Assembly (NCBI GenBank): GCA_038204465.1
Contig: JBBRCX010000026.1
Span: 1 to 47,839, forward strand
Direction of reading: 5' to 3'
Length of the DNA stretch: 47,839 nt
Source of the DNA: JBBRCX01 sp038204465
GTDB lineage: Bacteria > Planctomycetota > Phycisphaerae > Tepidisphaerales > Tepidisphaeraceae
Below the pieces are notes generated by a model. It worked only from the letters and a program-made list of their open reading frames with translations. It had not been told where the DNA came from and made no database searches. Positions 26,579 to 35,809 of this stretch are shown here, piece by piece; the first letter of the stretch is position 1; every line of letters begins with the position of its first letter. A program made the position numbers and the translations under genes.

Positions 26579-26986
26579 CGCGGTTGCGGTTCACTTCGCG
26601 TGCACGATTTGCATTGCCCAGGCATTGCCACGCGGTACGGCCCGGGCGAGTCTTCGGTGGCGCGGGGTGCTTAAAGGGAACACACGGTGGGATGCAATTC
26701 ATCGGCTCAGTTGACCCAAATTATCGGATGGCGGTGCCGAACCGGGCACAACCACGGCCTCGGGACGCTCCAGCCTGTTCTGAGGGGCACAAGCAATTGG
26801 ATGTGCCGCAGAATCCTTCTAGAATACCGCACGAAATCCTTGCGCCGGGCCACACGTCCGGCGCATTTTCTGTCTAGTCATTCACCGGTGGATCTCATAG
26901 TTTCCGGAGTAGTGGGTTCGGCTTGATCATCGTCTGTGTGTGCAGAAGCCCCTTGATAACTTTCTTCCGCTTGGAAGGTGGGAAGA
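26579..26986. other. Gene-poor spacer before the giant surface protein
   Basis: Apart from the possible remnant just upstream, this stretch of about 400 bp has no protein-like frame on either strand. Promoter-like TTGA sequences (26709, 26922, 26952) have no convincing -10 partners. It presumably contains the promoter and leader of the giant gene. Confidence 0.4.
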
Positions 26987-29900
26987 GTGCGTTCAGTTGT
27001 AGGTAGCGCGTCCCTGGAAAGTGTCGTCGCATCCTGTATCCGGCCCGTCATCGAGAGGCTCGAGAATCGAGTCTTGCTCGCAGGCGATTTCGGCACGGTG
27101 CGCCCATTGCCTTTTGCGCTCGAGTGGCAGACCGATACGGGCGCCATCCGCGACCGTGACGGTCAGGGCACCGGTCTGACATTCGTCCTTCCGAATAAGA
27201 ACAATAACGAATACGTCCCGTCGCTCATCGACGTGAGCCTGACCGAGGGGCTGCTGCGCCTCACGACAAACGGCACCGCTACTACCGGCGGCAACTACGG
27301 TTCGGACAACACGCTCGTCAACGCCCTTGGCACGCAGTTCAATTCAGCTGCCGGGCCTTTCAGTGTGACCGCCAAGCTTCGGGGGCCGCTGACGGCCCTT
27401 AGCGCCGCCACCGACCAGGCCGGGATCATGCTGGGGCCCGACCAGGACAATTACGTCAAGATTGTTGCCGTCGTTGGCCCGTCCGGGCCCTCCATCCAGT
27501 TTATCGACGAGCAGACGGTGAGCGGCGTCACCACGCACGCCATCCCCGCGACCTCGTCCTACCAGACGATCGGCAACTTCAACTTCAGCACGCTCAACCT
27601 CCGCCTCAGCGGCGATCCCTCAACCGGGCGCATTTCCGGCTACTACCAGATCGATACCGGCGCCTGGGTGAAGATGCCCAACGAAGTCGCCATCCAAAGC
27701 CCGCTGCGCTCGGCATTCTTCGCTTCCAACGGGCGCGCCAGCCTCGTTGCGTTTGACAAAGCCGACAACCACCAGTTCACCGTCGCCTACGATCGCTTTG
27801 AAATCACGGGAACCGTTCCGACCACTACGAGCGGTCATCCGACAGTTACCGCCACTCGACCGGCCAACGGCGCAACCAACGTCTCGCGCGACGCCTTCGT
27901 CGCCGTCGACGTGCGCCTGCCCAATGTCGGTCAGGGCATCGATCAAGCGACGCTCAATAGCTCCACCGTCGCTCTCTACCGCGCGAGCGACAGCACGCTC
28001 GTGTCCGCGCACCTTAATACTTCGGGCGGCGGGGACGCGATCGTGCTGCAGCCGATTGGCATGCTCGATGCCAATACGAATTACACTTTCAAGGTCACTG
28101 CCGGCGTCACCGACACGAGCGGCGCATCCTTCGTGCCGTTCCAGATGAGCTTCACTACGGGCACCGCCGGCAGCACCACCGATCCTTCCATCGCTTTCGA
28201 CAAGATGCCGCAGGCCGCCGCGACGGGCCAATCTTTCACCTGCTTGACCGTTGGCCCCGACGGAAAGCTTTACGCCTCGACCTTTGACGGCAAGATCATC
28301 CGTTATGTGATTGGCGCCGATGGTTCGCTCTCCTCGCCGCAGACGATCACGACGATGCAGACGAGCGGCCCGCGCACCATCACCGGCATAACCTTCGACC
28401 GGACCGCGAGCGGGCTGGTGCTCTGGGTCAGCAACAGCCAGTATGCCTTCGAGAACGCCACCGACTGGACAGGGAAGATTACCCGGCTCACCGGCGCGAA
28501 TCTCGAGACCGCGCAGGATTACGTCGTAGGGCTCCCGCGCTCGGTGCGCGATCACATGACCAACCAGCCGGTCTTGGGTCCCGACGGCAAGCTCTACTTC
28601 CCGCAGGGCAGCAACTCCGCCATGGGCGCGCCCGATAACGCATGGGGCATGCGCAAGGAACACCTGCTCAACGGCGCTGTCCTGCAACTCGACATCAACG
28701 CACTGCAGAACGACGTTGCCCTCGGCAAGCGGACCCTCCCGCTGAACGTCCAAACCGAAGAAGGCGGCACCTACAATCCGTTCGCTGCAGACGCTCGGCT
28801 CAGGATTTACGCGAGCGGCGTGCGCAACGCCTTCGATCTGATCTGGGCCTCCAACGGCAGCCTGTACGCGCCCACGAACGGGTCAGCGGCCGGAGGCAAC
28901 ACGCCCGGCTACCCCAACGCCGTCGGCGGCACCCGCATCGACCAGAGCACGCGCGGGCCGTACACCGGCGGCAACGTCGCGGCGCTCACCAACGTGAGCC
29001 AGACCCAGGACGATTTTCTGTTCCGGGTCGTCCAGGGCGGATACTACGGACATCCAAACGCCCTGCGCGCAGAATACGTGCTCAACGGCGGCAATCCCAC
29101 CACCGGCGCCGACCCCAACCAGGTGGACGCCTACCCCGTTGGCACCAAACCCGACCGCAACTACCGCGGCGCCGTCTTTGACTTCGGCAAGAATTACTCG
29201 CCCGATGGATCGATCCAATACAAAGGCGACGCGTTCGGCGGAAAGCTGAATGGAAAGCTGCTCATCACCCGCTACAGCGGCGGCGATGACGTCATCGCCC
29301 TGACCCTGGACGCCGGCGGCAACGTCAGCGCAGCGGAGACAGGCATCGCCGGCTTCGACGGTTTCAGCGACCCGGTCGACATCACGGAAGATGAGCGCAG
29401 CGGCTTTCTGTACGTCGCCGAGTTCGGCGGGCAGCAAGTGACGCTGCTCAAGCCGATCGCGCCGGGCGCAAGCCTTCAGGTCTCCACCGGTCCCGTGCCC
29501 ACCACGGCGCCGCCGCGCGTTTACGTCAGCGATGTCGTCGGAGGCGCCGCCGGGCCTTCCCGCTCGCTCACCATCCGCAACGACGGAACGACCACCCTCG
29601 CGCTGCCGGCCGATGGCTTGACCATCACCGGCGCCGACGCCGCCCAATTCGTGCTCACCAAGCCGACCCTGCCGCGCACGATCGCGCCGGGGCAGTCGAT
29701 CAGCATCTCGATCGCCCTCGCGGCCAGCAGCATGTCGCCGGTCTTCAAGACCGCCACGCTGCAGATCAAAAGCAACGATCCAAGTCGTCCCATCACCACC
29801 GTCCCCCTGCGCGGCCTGGCGCAGATCGGCACTGGCGGCGGGAATGAGCCGAGCCTTCAACGGCTGATGGATTTCTTCCAGATCCCGGACCGCGTCGGCG

Positions 29901-32281
29901 ACCCGACGCCGGACGAAACCTACTTCCCGCAGCCCCCCGCGACCCCGAACGACGAGGTCGTCGCTCCGCGGTTCGTCAAGTCCGGGACCGCACCGGTCAC
30001 CGTCGAGCCCATCGCGCTGATGGGCGTCTCGTCTAATCCGGCCGTCCGATTCGGCTATTACGCGTCCGGGTTCGTGCAGACCACTACCCCACTGTTCAAC
30101 GTTTCGACGGCCGATGCGCAGAGTGTGATGCCCAATCCGCTCGGATCCACCAGCTTCGATCCCGGCAGCAGGGAGTTCAGCTTCTATGCCGCGTGGCCCG
30201 GTTTCGGCGAACGCGTCAGCTGGGGCGAGGACGCCATGAACGCCTGGGAGACGCCGGGGCCCAAGCAGCGAAAGATCAGGATGTACCCGCTGAAGAATCC
30301 TGACGGCAGCGTCGTTGCCAACGCCTACGTCGGGGCGATCGAAGAGTTTGCCGGTACGGTTGCCGCCGCCTACGACCAGAACGACATGGTCTTCATCGTT
30401 CGCAACGTGAAGCCCACCGCCATTGGCCCGCAATTCGGGCTGGAGAACGCCGATGGGGTCCCCAACCCCGACCGCCTCGTCTTCAACCGCATCCAGAACA
30501 AGAGCGCGCAGTTCCCCAACGTCGTGCACGATGAAGCGATCGTACGGATCCGTAACACCGGCAGCAGCAATCTCACCTTCGGCTCAATGTCGATCAACGG
30601 CCCATGGGCACTTGTTAGCGGCCCGGGCAACGGCGCCGCGATTGCGCCGGGCGCCTCGGTAGATGTGAAGCTCCGGTTCGTAGCCACCAGCAACCCCGTC
30701 CACTCCGGCAACCAGACCACGGGCGGGAATGCGAACAACGGCGGCGTCTGGGACGGTCTGCTCACAATCAATACCAACGACCCCGCCAACCCCACGCGCG
30801 GCGTATCGCTCGAGGGTTACTGGCAGGCGCACAACGAAAACAACGAAGAGCCGAGCCTCCAGACCCTGGTCAACAATATTTTCGGCTACACGACGACCAT
30901 CGTCTCCAGCGGGCAGAACCTCAACGGCGGCGGGCTCAGGTCCGCCGTGGGTGATGAGGTCTTGTCAGGCTATTGGAATGTCGCCGACCCATCCCGGCCG
31001 GTCAGCGTCAAGCAGCTCGACTCTTTCCACACGCAGGGCAACACCGCGACGCTGTTCTGGTATCCCAAGGGCGGCGCGGTCCAGACCCTCACTGTCCAGC
31101 CGGGTTCCGAAGGCCAATCGCTTCTGCCGCACGTCACTGGCAAGACGACGTTCAGCACGGGCGGCGCCTTCGGCTTCCGCATCGACGGCGAGTGGAGTGA
31201 TGATGCCAAGAACGTGCAGGAGATCGCCGATGGAAAACACGGACACCACGTCCGCTTCTATCCGCTGCGCCACCGAAACGGCAACGCAGAGGCGAACACG
31301 TGGCTGATGACCATGGATTACCAGGGCGTTAACTACGATTACCAGGACAACGTCTACCTCGTGTCGAACATGAGGCCCGAAGCCGGCCTCTCAGCGCCCT
31401 TCGGCCTGGCGTCGGCCGGCTACACCAGCGGCATCTGGCTCGATTGGGCCCCCAACAGCGAGGCGGGGCTGGCCGGTTACAACGTCTACCGCGCGACCTC
31501 CTCGGGCGGTCCGTACACGAAGCTCAACGCGTCGCCGCTGGGTGCTTCGGCGTTCGTGGACACGTCCGCCGCGTCGTCCGGTGTCTCCTACTTCTATCGC
31601 GTCTATTGCGTGAACACCGCCGGCATTCAAGGCGGCCCGGCCGGTATAACCGGCGTGAAGACCACCACCCCTTACCCCGGCGCCGGCTCGACGCCCGCTC
31701 CGACTCCCCCGCCAACCCCGACGCCAAGCGGGCCTTTCACGGGCGTGGATATCGGCCGGCCCACTCCGAGCGGCTCGGAGACGACCATTACCAGCGGCAA
31801 GGCATACGATGTCGCCGGCGGCGGCTTCGACATCGATGGCACCGTCGACCATTTCCACTTCCTGTACCAGCAGCTCAGCGGCAATTTCGACAAGCGCGTT
31901 CGCGTCGCGTCTCTTACCAACGTCGCAGCCTGGACGAAGGCCGGCCTGATGGTCCGCGAGAGCCTCGCCGGCAGCAGCCGCAACGCGTTCATGTTCACGA
32001 CGCCCGGCAGCAACGGCACGAACTTCAGCTATCGCGAGAACAACACCGGCTCGACCCGCGGGTCGGGGCAGGGGGCGTCCAATTTCCCCAATTCCTGGTT
32101 GAGGCTGCGCCGCGTCGGCAACGTGCTGAGCGGCTACAGCAGCACCGACGGGGTGAACTGGACGCAGATTGGCACGTTCAACTTCTCCGCCGGCTTGCCG
32201 AACACGGTCTACTTTGGCATGGCCGTCTCGAGCCTGAGCACCACGAAGACCGCAACGGCGCAGTTCCGCGATTTGGCATAA
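26987..32281 (+). CDS. Giant multidomain surface protein with glucose/sorbosone-dehydrogenase-like propeller
   Basis: About 1764 residues. The N-terminus carries the planctomycete motif IERLENRVLLAGD (around residue 25), found on secreted proteins of this phylum. Rough domain order: LamG/DUF1349-like (35-280), Big-5-type Ig-like (RPANGATNVSRDAF, 290-390), a six-bladed soluble quinoprotein glucose/sorbosone dehydrogenase-like propeller (391-824; YASGVRNAFDLIW, YYGHPN, YVAEFGG), a choice-of-anchor-D/ASPM-like Ig domain (834-944), module A (953-1144), another Ig domain (1154-1278), module B (1286-1466), a fibronectin type III domain (1468-1558), a Pro-Thr linker and a final DUF1349-like lectin fold (1584-1764). 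GTG 26987 has GGAAGG 8 bp upstream; GTG 26978 is possible. No dockerin, PEP-CTERM or membrane anchor at the end. Sugar-binding or oxidising role inferred. Confidence 0.85.
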   Translation: MRSVVGSASLESVVASCIRPVIERLENRVLLAGDFGTVRPLPFALEWQTDTGAIRDRDGQGTGLTFVLPNKNNNEYVPSLIDVSLTEGLLRLTTNGTATTGGNYGSDNTLVNALGTQFNSAAGPFSVTAKLRGPLTALSAATDQAGIMLGPDQDNYVKIVAVVGPSGPSIQFIDEQTVSGVTTHAIPATSSYQTIGNFNFSTLNLRLSGDPSTGRISGYYQIDTGAWVKMPNEVAIQSPLRSAFFASNGRASLVAFDKADNHQFTVAYDRFEITGTVPTTTSGHPTVTATRPANGATNVSRDAFVAVDVRLPNVGQGIDQATLNSSTVALYRASDSTLVSAHLNTSGGGDAIVLQPIGMLDANTNYTFKVTAGVTDTSGASFVPFQMSFTTGTAGSTTDPSIAFDKMPQAAATGQSFTCLTVGPDGKLYASTFDGKIIRYVIGADGSLSSPQTITTMQTSGPRTITGITFDRTASGLVLWVSNSQYAFENATDWTGKITRLTGANLETAQDYVVGLPRSVRDHMTNQPVLGPDGKLYFPQGSNSAMGAPDNAWGMRKEHLLNGAVLQLDINALQNDVALGKRTLPLNVQTEEGGTYNPFAADARLRIYASGVRNAFDLIWASNGSLYAPTNGSAAGGNTPGYPNAVGGTRIDQSTRGPYTGGNVAALTNVSQTQDDFLFRVVQGGYYGHPNALRAEYVLNGGNPTTGADPNQVDAYPVGTKPDRNYRGAVFDFGKNYSPDGSIQYKGDAFGGKLNGKLLITRYSGGDDVIALTLDAGGNVSAAETGIAGFDGFSDPVDITEDERSGFLYVAEFGGQQVTLLKPIAPGASLQVSTGPVPTTAPPRVYVSDVVGGAAGPSRSLTIRNDGTTTLALPADGLTITGADAAQFVLTKPTLPRTIAPGQSISISIALAASSMSPVFKTATLQIKSNDPSRPITTVPLRGLAQIGTGGGNEPSLQRLMDFFQIPDRVGDPTPDETYFPQPPATPNDEVVAPRFVKSGTAPVTVEPIALMGVSSNPAVRFGYYASGFVQTTTPLFNVSTADAQSVMPNPLGSTSFDPGSREFSFYAAWPGFGERVSWGEDAMNAWETPGPKQRKIRMYPLKNPDGSVVANAYVGAIEEFAGTVAAAYDQNDMVFIVRNVKPTAIGPQFGLENADGVPNPDRLVFNRIQNKSAQFPNVVHDEAIVRIRNTGSSNLTFGSMSINGPWALVSGPGNGAAIAPGASVDVKLRFVATSNPVHSGNQTTGGNANNGGVWDGLLTINTNDPANPTRGVSLEGYWQAHNENNEEPSLQTLVNNIFGYTTTIVSSGQNLNGGGLRSAVGDEVLSGYWNVADPSRPVSVKQLDSFHTQGNTATLFWYPKGGAVQTLTVQPGSEGQSLLPHVTGKTTFSTGGAFGFRIDGEWSDDAKNVQEIADGKHGHHVRFYPLRHRNGNAEANTWLMTMDYQGVNYDYQDNVYLVSNMRPEAGLSAPFGLASAGYTSGIWLDWAPNSEAGLAGYNVYRATSSGGPYTKLNASPLGASAFVDTSAASSGVSYFYRVYCVNTAGIQGGPAGITGVKTTTPYPGAGSTPAPTPPPTPTPSGPFTGVDIGRPTPSGSETTITSGKAYDVAGGGFDIDGTVDHFHFLYQQLSGNFDKRVRVASLTNVAAWTKAGLMVRESLAGSSRNAFMFTTPGSNGTNFSYRENNTGSTRGSGQGASNFPNSWLRLRRVGNVLSGYSSTDGVNWTQIGTFNFSAGLPNTVYFGMAVSSLSTTKTATAQFRDLA

Positions 32282-32312
32282 CCACAGCGTTTAAGGCATG
32301 TTCCCCGCAACA

Positions 32313-32329
32313 CTCGGCCGTTCGCCGAG
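32313..32329 (+). terminator. Weak terminator-like hairpin after the giant gene
   Basis: CTCGGC (32313-32318) and GCCGAG (32324-32329) form a 6-bp GC stem with a 5-nt loop, 31 bp after the stop, followed only by CGGTTTC. The U-tract is poor, so intrinsic termination is uncertain. Confidence 0.35.
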
Positions 32330-32410
32330 CGGTTTCAGGCGTTGCGCGCTCGCAGGCCGCGAGACGAGCTTCATTGATGACGCTATATTCCAATTGACGA
32401 GAGGACGAGC

Positions 32411-32626
32411 GTGGAATGGCGATCAAACCCGTGGGCCGGCGTGTTCGCGGCAACGTTGTGTCCCTTTCATGACGATGAGGCGTGCGCCCGCTGGCTGATG
32501 GGGCGCTTCCCGAGTCCGAAGGTCAGGCGGCCGCTGCGGGATCTTGGGCGCGAGACAGTCGAAAAAATCCGCAAAGGCCTGGAGGCGATTGGCTACGCGA
32601 AAGAGCGTGCTGCCGCCGCAATCTAA
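32411..32626 (+). pseudogene. Internally deleted DapA-family (dihydrodipicolinate synthase-like) remnant
   Basis: A 71-codon frame with GTG start 32411 and GAGAGG 6 bp upstream. The first part, NPWAGVFAATLCPFHDDE, reads like the N-terminus of DHDPS/NAL superfamily aldolases (W.GVFAA.TTPF..D). The second part, from about residue 30, MGRFPSPKVRRPLRDLG and ETVEKIRKGLEAIGY, reads like the C-terminal end of the same family (gp.VR.PL..L..E....IR..L...GL). The whole TIM barrel between them (about 230 residues, with the Schiff-base lysine) is missing, in frame. So the gene looks like a DapA-type aldolase collapsed by a large in-frame deletion. It precedes the PhyH gene by 25 bp. Alternative: a small unrelated protein. 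Confidence 0.5.
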
Positions 32627-32651
32627 AACCACCACCGCAAGGGACTCCGTC

Positions 32652-33437
32652 ATGCCAGCAAGCGAAACCCAGGTCCGGCTCAACGCTCAGCGGCTCGCCG
32701 ATTATGACCGCGACGGATACGTGGTGGTCGAGGGGCTGCTGTCGCGCCAGGAGGTCGATGCGCTGCGCGAGCGCGTGCGCGAATATACCCACGGCGACCG
32801 CTCGAGCGCCGCCCTGGAGATTCAGGTCGAGCCGCGCGTCGAGCGCGGCGAGCTGAAGGTCGAACACCCCGGCGACGGCGTGCGGAAGATCGGCGGCCTG
32901 GTCGAACATGACGACCTGTTTCGACGGCTCGGCACGAACGACAACATCGTCGGGATCATCGAGCAGATTGTCGGGCCCGACATCAAGATGTTCCGCAACC
33001 ATATGCTGCTCAAGCCCCCATCGGTGGGATCGGCCAAAGGGATGCATCAGGACTCGCCGTACTGGCCGATCGCGCCGATGTCGCTGTGCTCCTGCTGGTT
33101 CGCGCTGGATGACGCCACCGAAGAAAATGGATGCATGGGGGTGCTGCCGCGTTGGCACAAGAAGGGGCCGCTGCCACATGTGCACGTGACCGACGACTTC
33201 GTGATCGATCCAGACGCTTACGACCCTGGCGGCATGCTGATGGCGCCGGTCAAAGCGGGCGGCGGCCTGTTCTTTCACTCCCTCGCGCCTCATTACACGG
33301 CGCCCAATCGATCGAGCCGCTGGCGCCGGGCCATTGCGCTCTCGTATATGTCGGCCCGCTCGACATTCACGGGCGAGGGCCCGGGGCCGGAATACTTTCA
33401 CGTGCGCGGCGGGACCTTCCCAGCCTGCGTGCGCTAG
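32652..33437 (+). CDS. Phytanoyl-CoA dioxygenase (PhyH) family protein 1
   Basis: A 261-residue Fe(II)/2-oxoglutarate-dependent oxygenase. The facial triad is visible: His and Asp in GMHQDSPYW, and the distal His in GGGLFFHSLAPHYTAPNRS, with the following Arg residues (SRWRRAIALSYM) for 2-oxoglutarate. It starts with the family pattern YDRDGYVVVEGLLSRQEVDALRERV. PhyH-like proteins are strongly expanded in Planctomycetes and often sit in catabolic gene sets; the substrate is unknown. ATG 32652 is the natural start (frame open to 32544). A DapA-like remnant lies just upstream, which suggests a former small catabolic operon. The second PhyH gene at 42833 is only distantly similar. Confidence 0.92.
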   Translation: MPASETQVRLNAQRLADYDRDGYVVVEGLLSRQEVDALRERVREYTHGDRSSAALEIQVEPRVERGELKVEHPGDGVRKIGGLVEHDDLFRRLGTNDNIVGIIEQIVGPDIKMFRNHMLLKPPSVGSAKGMHQDSPYWPIAPMSLCSCWFALDDATEENGCMGVLPRWHKKGPLPHVHVTDDFVIDPDAYDPGGMLMAPVKAGGGLFFHSLAPHYTAPNRSSRWRRAIALSYMSARSTFTGEGPGPEYFHVRGGTFPACVR

Positions 33438-33608
33438 CTGAACGCTTGTCAGTCGCAGGAAGCAAAAGTGGAGCAACTGCTCCAACCGCACGTGCGCAAC
33501 TGTACGAGGTTGAAGTTCCGGCCTGACGGTCGCTCACCGGAGCAACGTCTGGCGCGAGCCTGCCGCTGAACGTTGCACGTGATGGGGTGCGAAGTATCAT
33601 TCGGCCGC

Positions 33609-34601
33609 ATGTCGAGCCAGGTTTCTTGCCGGCGCAATGGGTTCATCGCAACGTCCTGTGCAATTCTTCTTTGGTCGCTGCTTGCGGGTCGGGCGGGGGC
33701 GCAAACCGGCGCCGCACTGATCCTCAAGCCTTTTCCCAAAGAACAAGCGTTGGAATCCTCCGCCGAGGGGCTCTTTCTGAATGGCGGCCACACGCAAAGA
33801 TCGAACGACAGCTTCCAACTCTCCTCATACAACACCGCCGGCCGCATTCGCATTCAACCGGGCGAGCTCACCAGTCCGCGGATCGGCTTCGACTTCTCTT
33901 TTCTCGATCTAGACACGAGCAACAGCGCCTTGCCGCGGCAACTCGTCGATCAGTCGATCGCGATCGCCAGGCCCATCGGCAAGTTTGGCGATTGGATCGT
34001 GGGCCTCAGCATCGGCGTCGGCTACGCCGGGCCCACGCCCTTCGGCGACGGAAACGCGTGGTACGGCAAGAGCACGCTGGCGGTCTTTCGCGAGCTAAGC
34101 GACACCAGCGCCATCGTTTTCGGACTGGACTACGACCGCAACCGCACGTTCCTCCCCGACATTCCGCTGCCGGGTGTCGCCTACACGCGCCGGATCGATC
34201 CGACGCTTCTCGTCGTCGTGGGGCTTCCGCTCACTTCCCTGGAGTGGAAGCCGGACGACCGGCTGCGGGTGGAATTGAGCTACTACCCGCTGGATGAGTT
34301 CGAGGCCACGGTCGGCTATCGTCTAATCGATCACCTGGAACTCTTCGGAAGCATCCAGCGCTATCGTCACGGCTTTTTCATTGATGGCCTCAACGACAAC
34401 AAGGATCGGCTGCTCTTCGAGCAGCGCCGCGCCGAGGTGGGGCTCAGCTGGCAGCCGCGCGACCAGTTCCGCTTGAGCGTCGCCGGCGGCTACGCCTGGG
34501 GGGGCGAATTCAGCACTGGCTTTGACCAGCGCGAAACACGCCTGGTGGCTGACATCAGCGATGAGCCGTACGTGCGCGCGGCGCTGGAAATGCGTTTCTA
34601 A
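33609..34601 (+). CDS. Putative outer-membrane beta-barrel protein (DUF6268-like)
   Basis: A 330-residue protein with a signal peptide (GFIATSCAILLWSLLAGRAGA) and alternating-hydrophobicity strands throughout (IGFDFSFLDLD, WIVGLSIGVGYAG, DDRLRVELSYYPL, FEATVGYRLIDHLELFGSI, RAEVGLSWQPRDQFRLSVAGGYAWGG). It ends in RAALEMRF, a terminal Phe as used by the BAM machinery for outer-membrane proteins. The pattern resembles the DUF6268 porin-like family found in planctomycetes; that label is from memory and tentative. ATG 33609 is preferred over a TTG at 33573. It lies 105 bp upstream of the ABC exporter genes. Confidence 0.7.
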   Translation: MSSQVSCRRNGFIATSCAILLWSLLAGRAGAQTGAALILKPFPKEQALESSAEGLFLNGGHTQRSNDSFQLSSYNTAGRIRIQPGELTSPRIGFDFSFLDLDTSNSALPRQLVDQSIAIARPIGKFGDWIVGLSIGVGYAGPTPFGDGNAWYGKSTLAVFRELSDTSAIVFGLDYDRNRTFLPDIPLPGVAYTRRIDPTLLVVVGLPLTSLEWKPDDRLRVELSYYPLDEFEATVGYRLIDHLELFGSIQRYRHGFFIDGLNDNKDRLLFEQRRAEVGLSWQPRDQFRLSVAGGYAWGGEFSTGFDQRETRLVADISDEPYVRAALEMRF

Positions 34602-34705
34602 TGGAGTCGAACATTGCGGCTCCGTAACTTCCATTCCCCTCGCGGATGGGGCTTCTGGGGAATTCGAATGGGGTCGTTCATTTCACGGTCGATAATCTTC
34701 ACTCC

Positions 34706-35809
34706 ATGAATGACCCCCCGAGCGAGCACGCGATCGATCTGCGGCAGGTGACCAAAGTCTACCGGGGCCGTATCCACGCGCTGCAGGGGATCGAGATGCG
34801 CGTGCGGCGCGGGGAGGTCTTCGGGCTGCTCGGTCCCAACGGCGCCGGCAAGAGCACCCTGGTGAAGATCATGATGACGGTTATCCGTCCGACCCGCGCG
34901 GACGGGACGGTGCTGGGCCGCCCTGTCGGCCATAAGCCTACGCTGGCGCGGGTCGGCTACCTGCCGGAGAATCACCGCTACCCGCGCTACCTCACCGGCC
35001 GCAAGACGCTCGAATTCTTCGCCGCGTTGGCAAAGGTGGACCGGCGAACCCGCAAGCGGCGCGCTGAACAGATGCTGGAGGTTATCGGCATGCGCGAGGC
35101 GGCGGACCGTTCGATCAACGGATACTCCAAGGGGATGATGCAGCGTATCGGGCTTGGGCAGGCGCTGATGAACGATCCGGACCTGATTGTGCTGGACGAG
35201 CCCACCGACGGCGTCGACCCTGCCGGGCGGCGCGACATCCGAAATGTCCTCGCTCGCCTGCGCGAGCAGGGAAAGACCGTCTTCCTCAACAGCCATCTGC
35301 TGAGCGAGCTGGAGCTGATTTGCGATCACGTGGCGATCCTGGTGGCCGGGCGGGTGGCGCGGCAGGGAACCATGGATCAGCTGACGCTGGCGAAGCAGCG
35401 CTACGAGGTCGAGCTGTCTACCGGCGCCGCGCCGCTGCGGACCGGTGTGCTCGAAGCGCTGCCGGAGTGTTTCAACGGTCAAGCTTCTCAAGCAACTGTT
35501 TCGGCGATCGCTCCGCTCCCGCTTCCAGGGATGGCGCCGGTGCTGCCGGCGGCGCTGCCGCGCACGCTCGACAAGGGCGCCTTGCCCACCGGGCAGTGGA
35601 TCGAGCTCGAAGGCTCGGTGCTGCGGCTCGGGACCACTGAGGCAGCCGACGTCCAGCCGGTGCTCGACGCGCTGCGCCGCACGGGACTGACGATCCGGCG
35701 CGTGCAGCAGGTGCGACCTTCATTGGAGGATCTGTTCCTGGAAACAATCAGCGCGCCGGCCGCCCCGGCCGACGGCTTCCCGATCGCCCCGCCGCCGGGG
35801 GTGCGATGA
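34706..35809 (+). CDS. ABC-2 type transporter ATP-binding protein
   Basis: A 367-residue ATPase of the CcmA/NodI/DrrA type. Seen: Walker A GPNGAGKST (43-51), YLPENHRYPRYLTGRKTLEFF (the Q-loop has Glu instead of Gln: LPEN), signature YSKGMMQRIGLGQAL, Walker B LIVLDEPTDGVDP and the H-loop LNSHLLSELE. The signature is YSKGM rather than LSGGQ, common in ABC-2 exporters. A C-terminal extension of about 130 residues after the core ends with LEDLFLETI, typical of this family. ATG 34706 chosen; its stop overlaps the permease start by 4 bp, so the two are translationally coupled. Confidence 0.93.
   Translation: MNDPPSEHAIDLRQVTKVYRGRIHALQGIEMRVRRGEVFGLLGPNGAGKSTLVKIMMTVIRPTRADGTVLGRPVGHKPTLARVGYLPENHRYPRYLTGRKTLEFFAALAKVDRRTRKRRAEQMLEVIGMREAADRSINGYSKGMMQRIGLGQALMNDPDLIVLDEPTDGVDPAGRRDIRNVLARLREQGKTVFLNSHLLSELELICDHVAILVAGRVARQGTMDQLTLAKQRYEVELSTGAAPLRTGVLEALPECFNGQASQATVSAIAPLPLPGMAPVLPAALPRTLDKGALPTGQWIELEGSVLRLGTTEAADVQPVLDALRRTGLTIRRVQQVRPSLEDLFLETISAPAAPADGFPIAPPPGVR

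Noticed and set aside
28883..30529. A 548-codon antisense frame inside the giant surface protein
   Set aside because: It lies wholly within a clearly coding region with recognisable domains on the plus strand; the composition is typical of a high-GC shadow frame.
33470..33483. Palindrome GGAGCA-AC-TGCTCC as an operator
   Set aside because: It is short, isolated, and not placed with any convincing promoter boxes; such palindromes are expected by chance in a window of this size.
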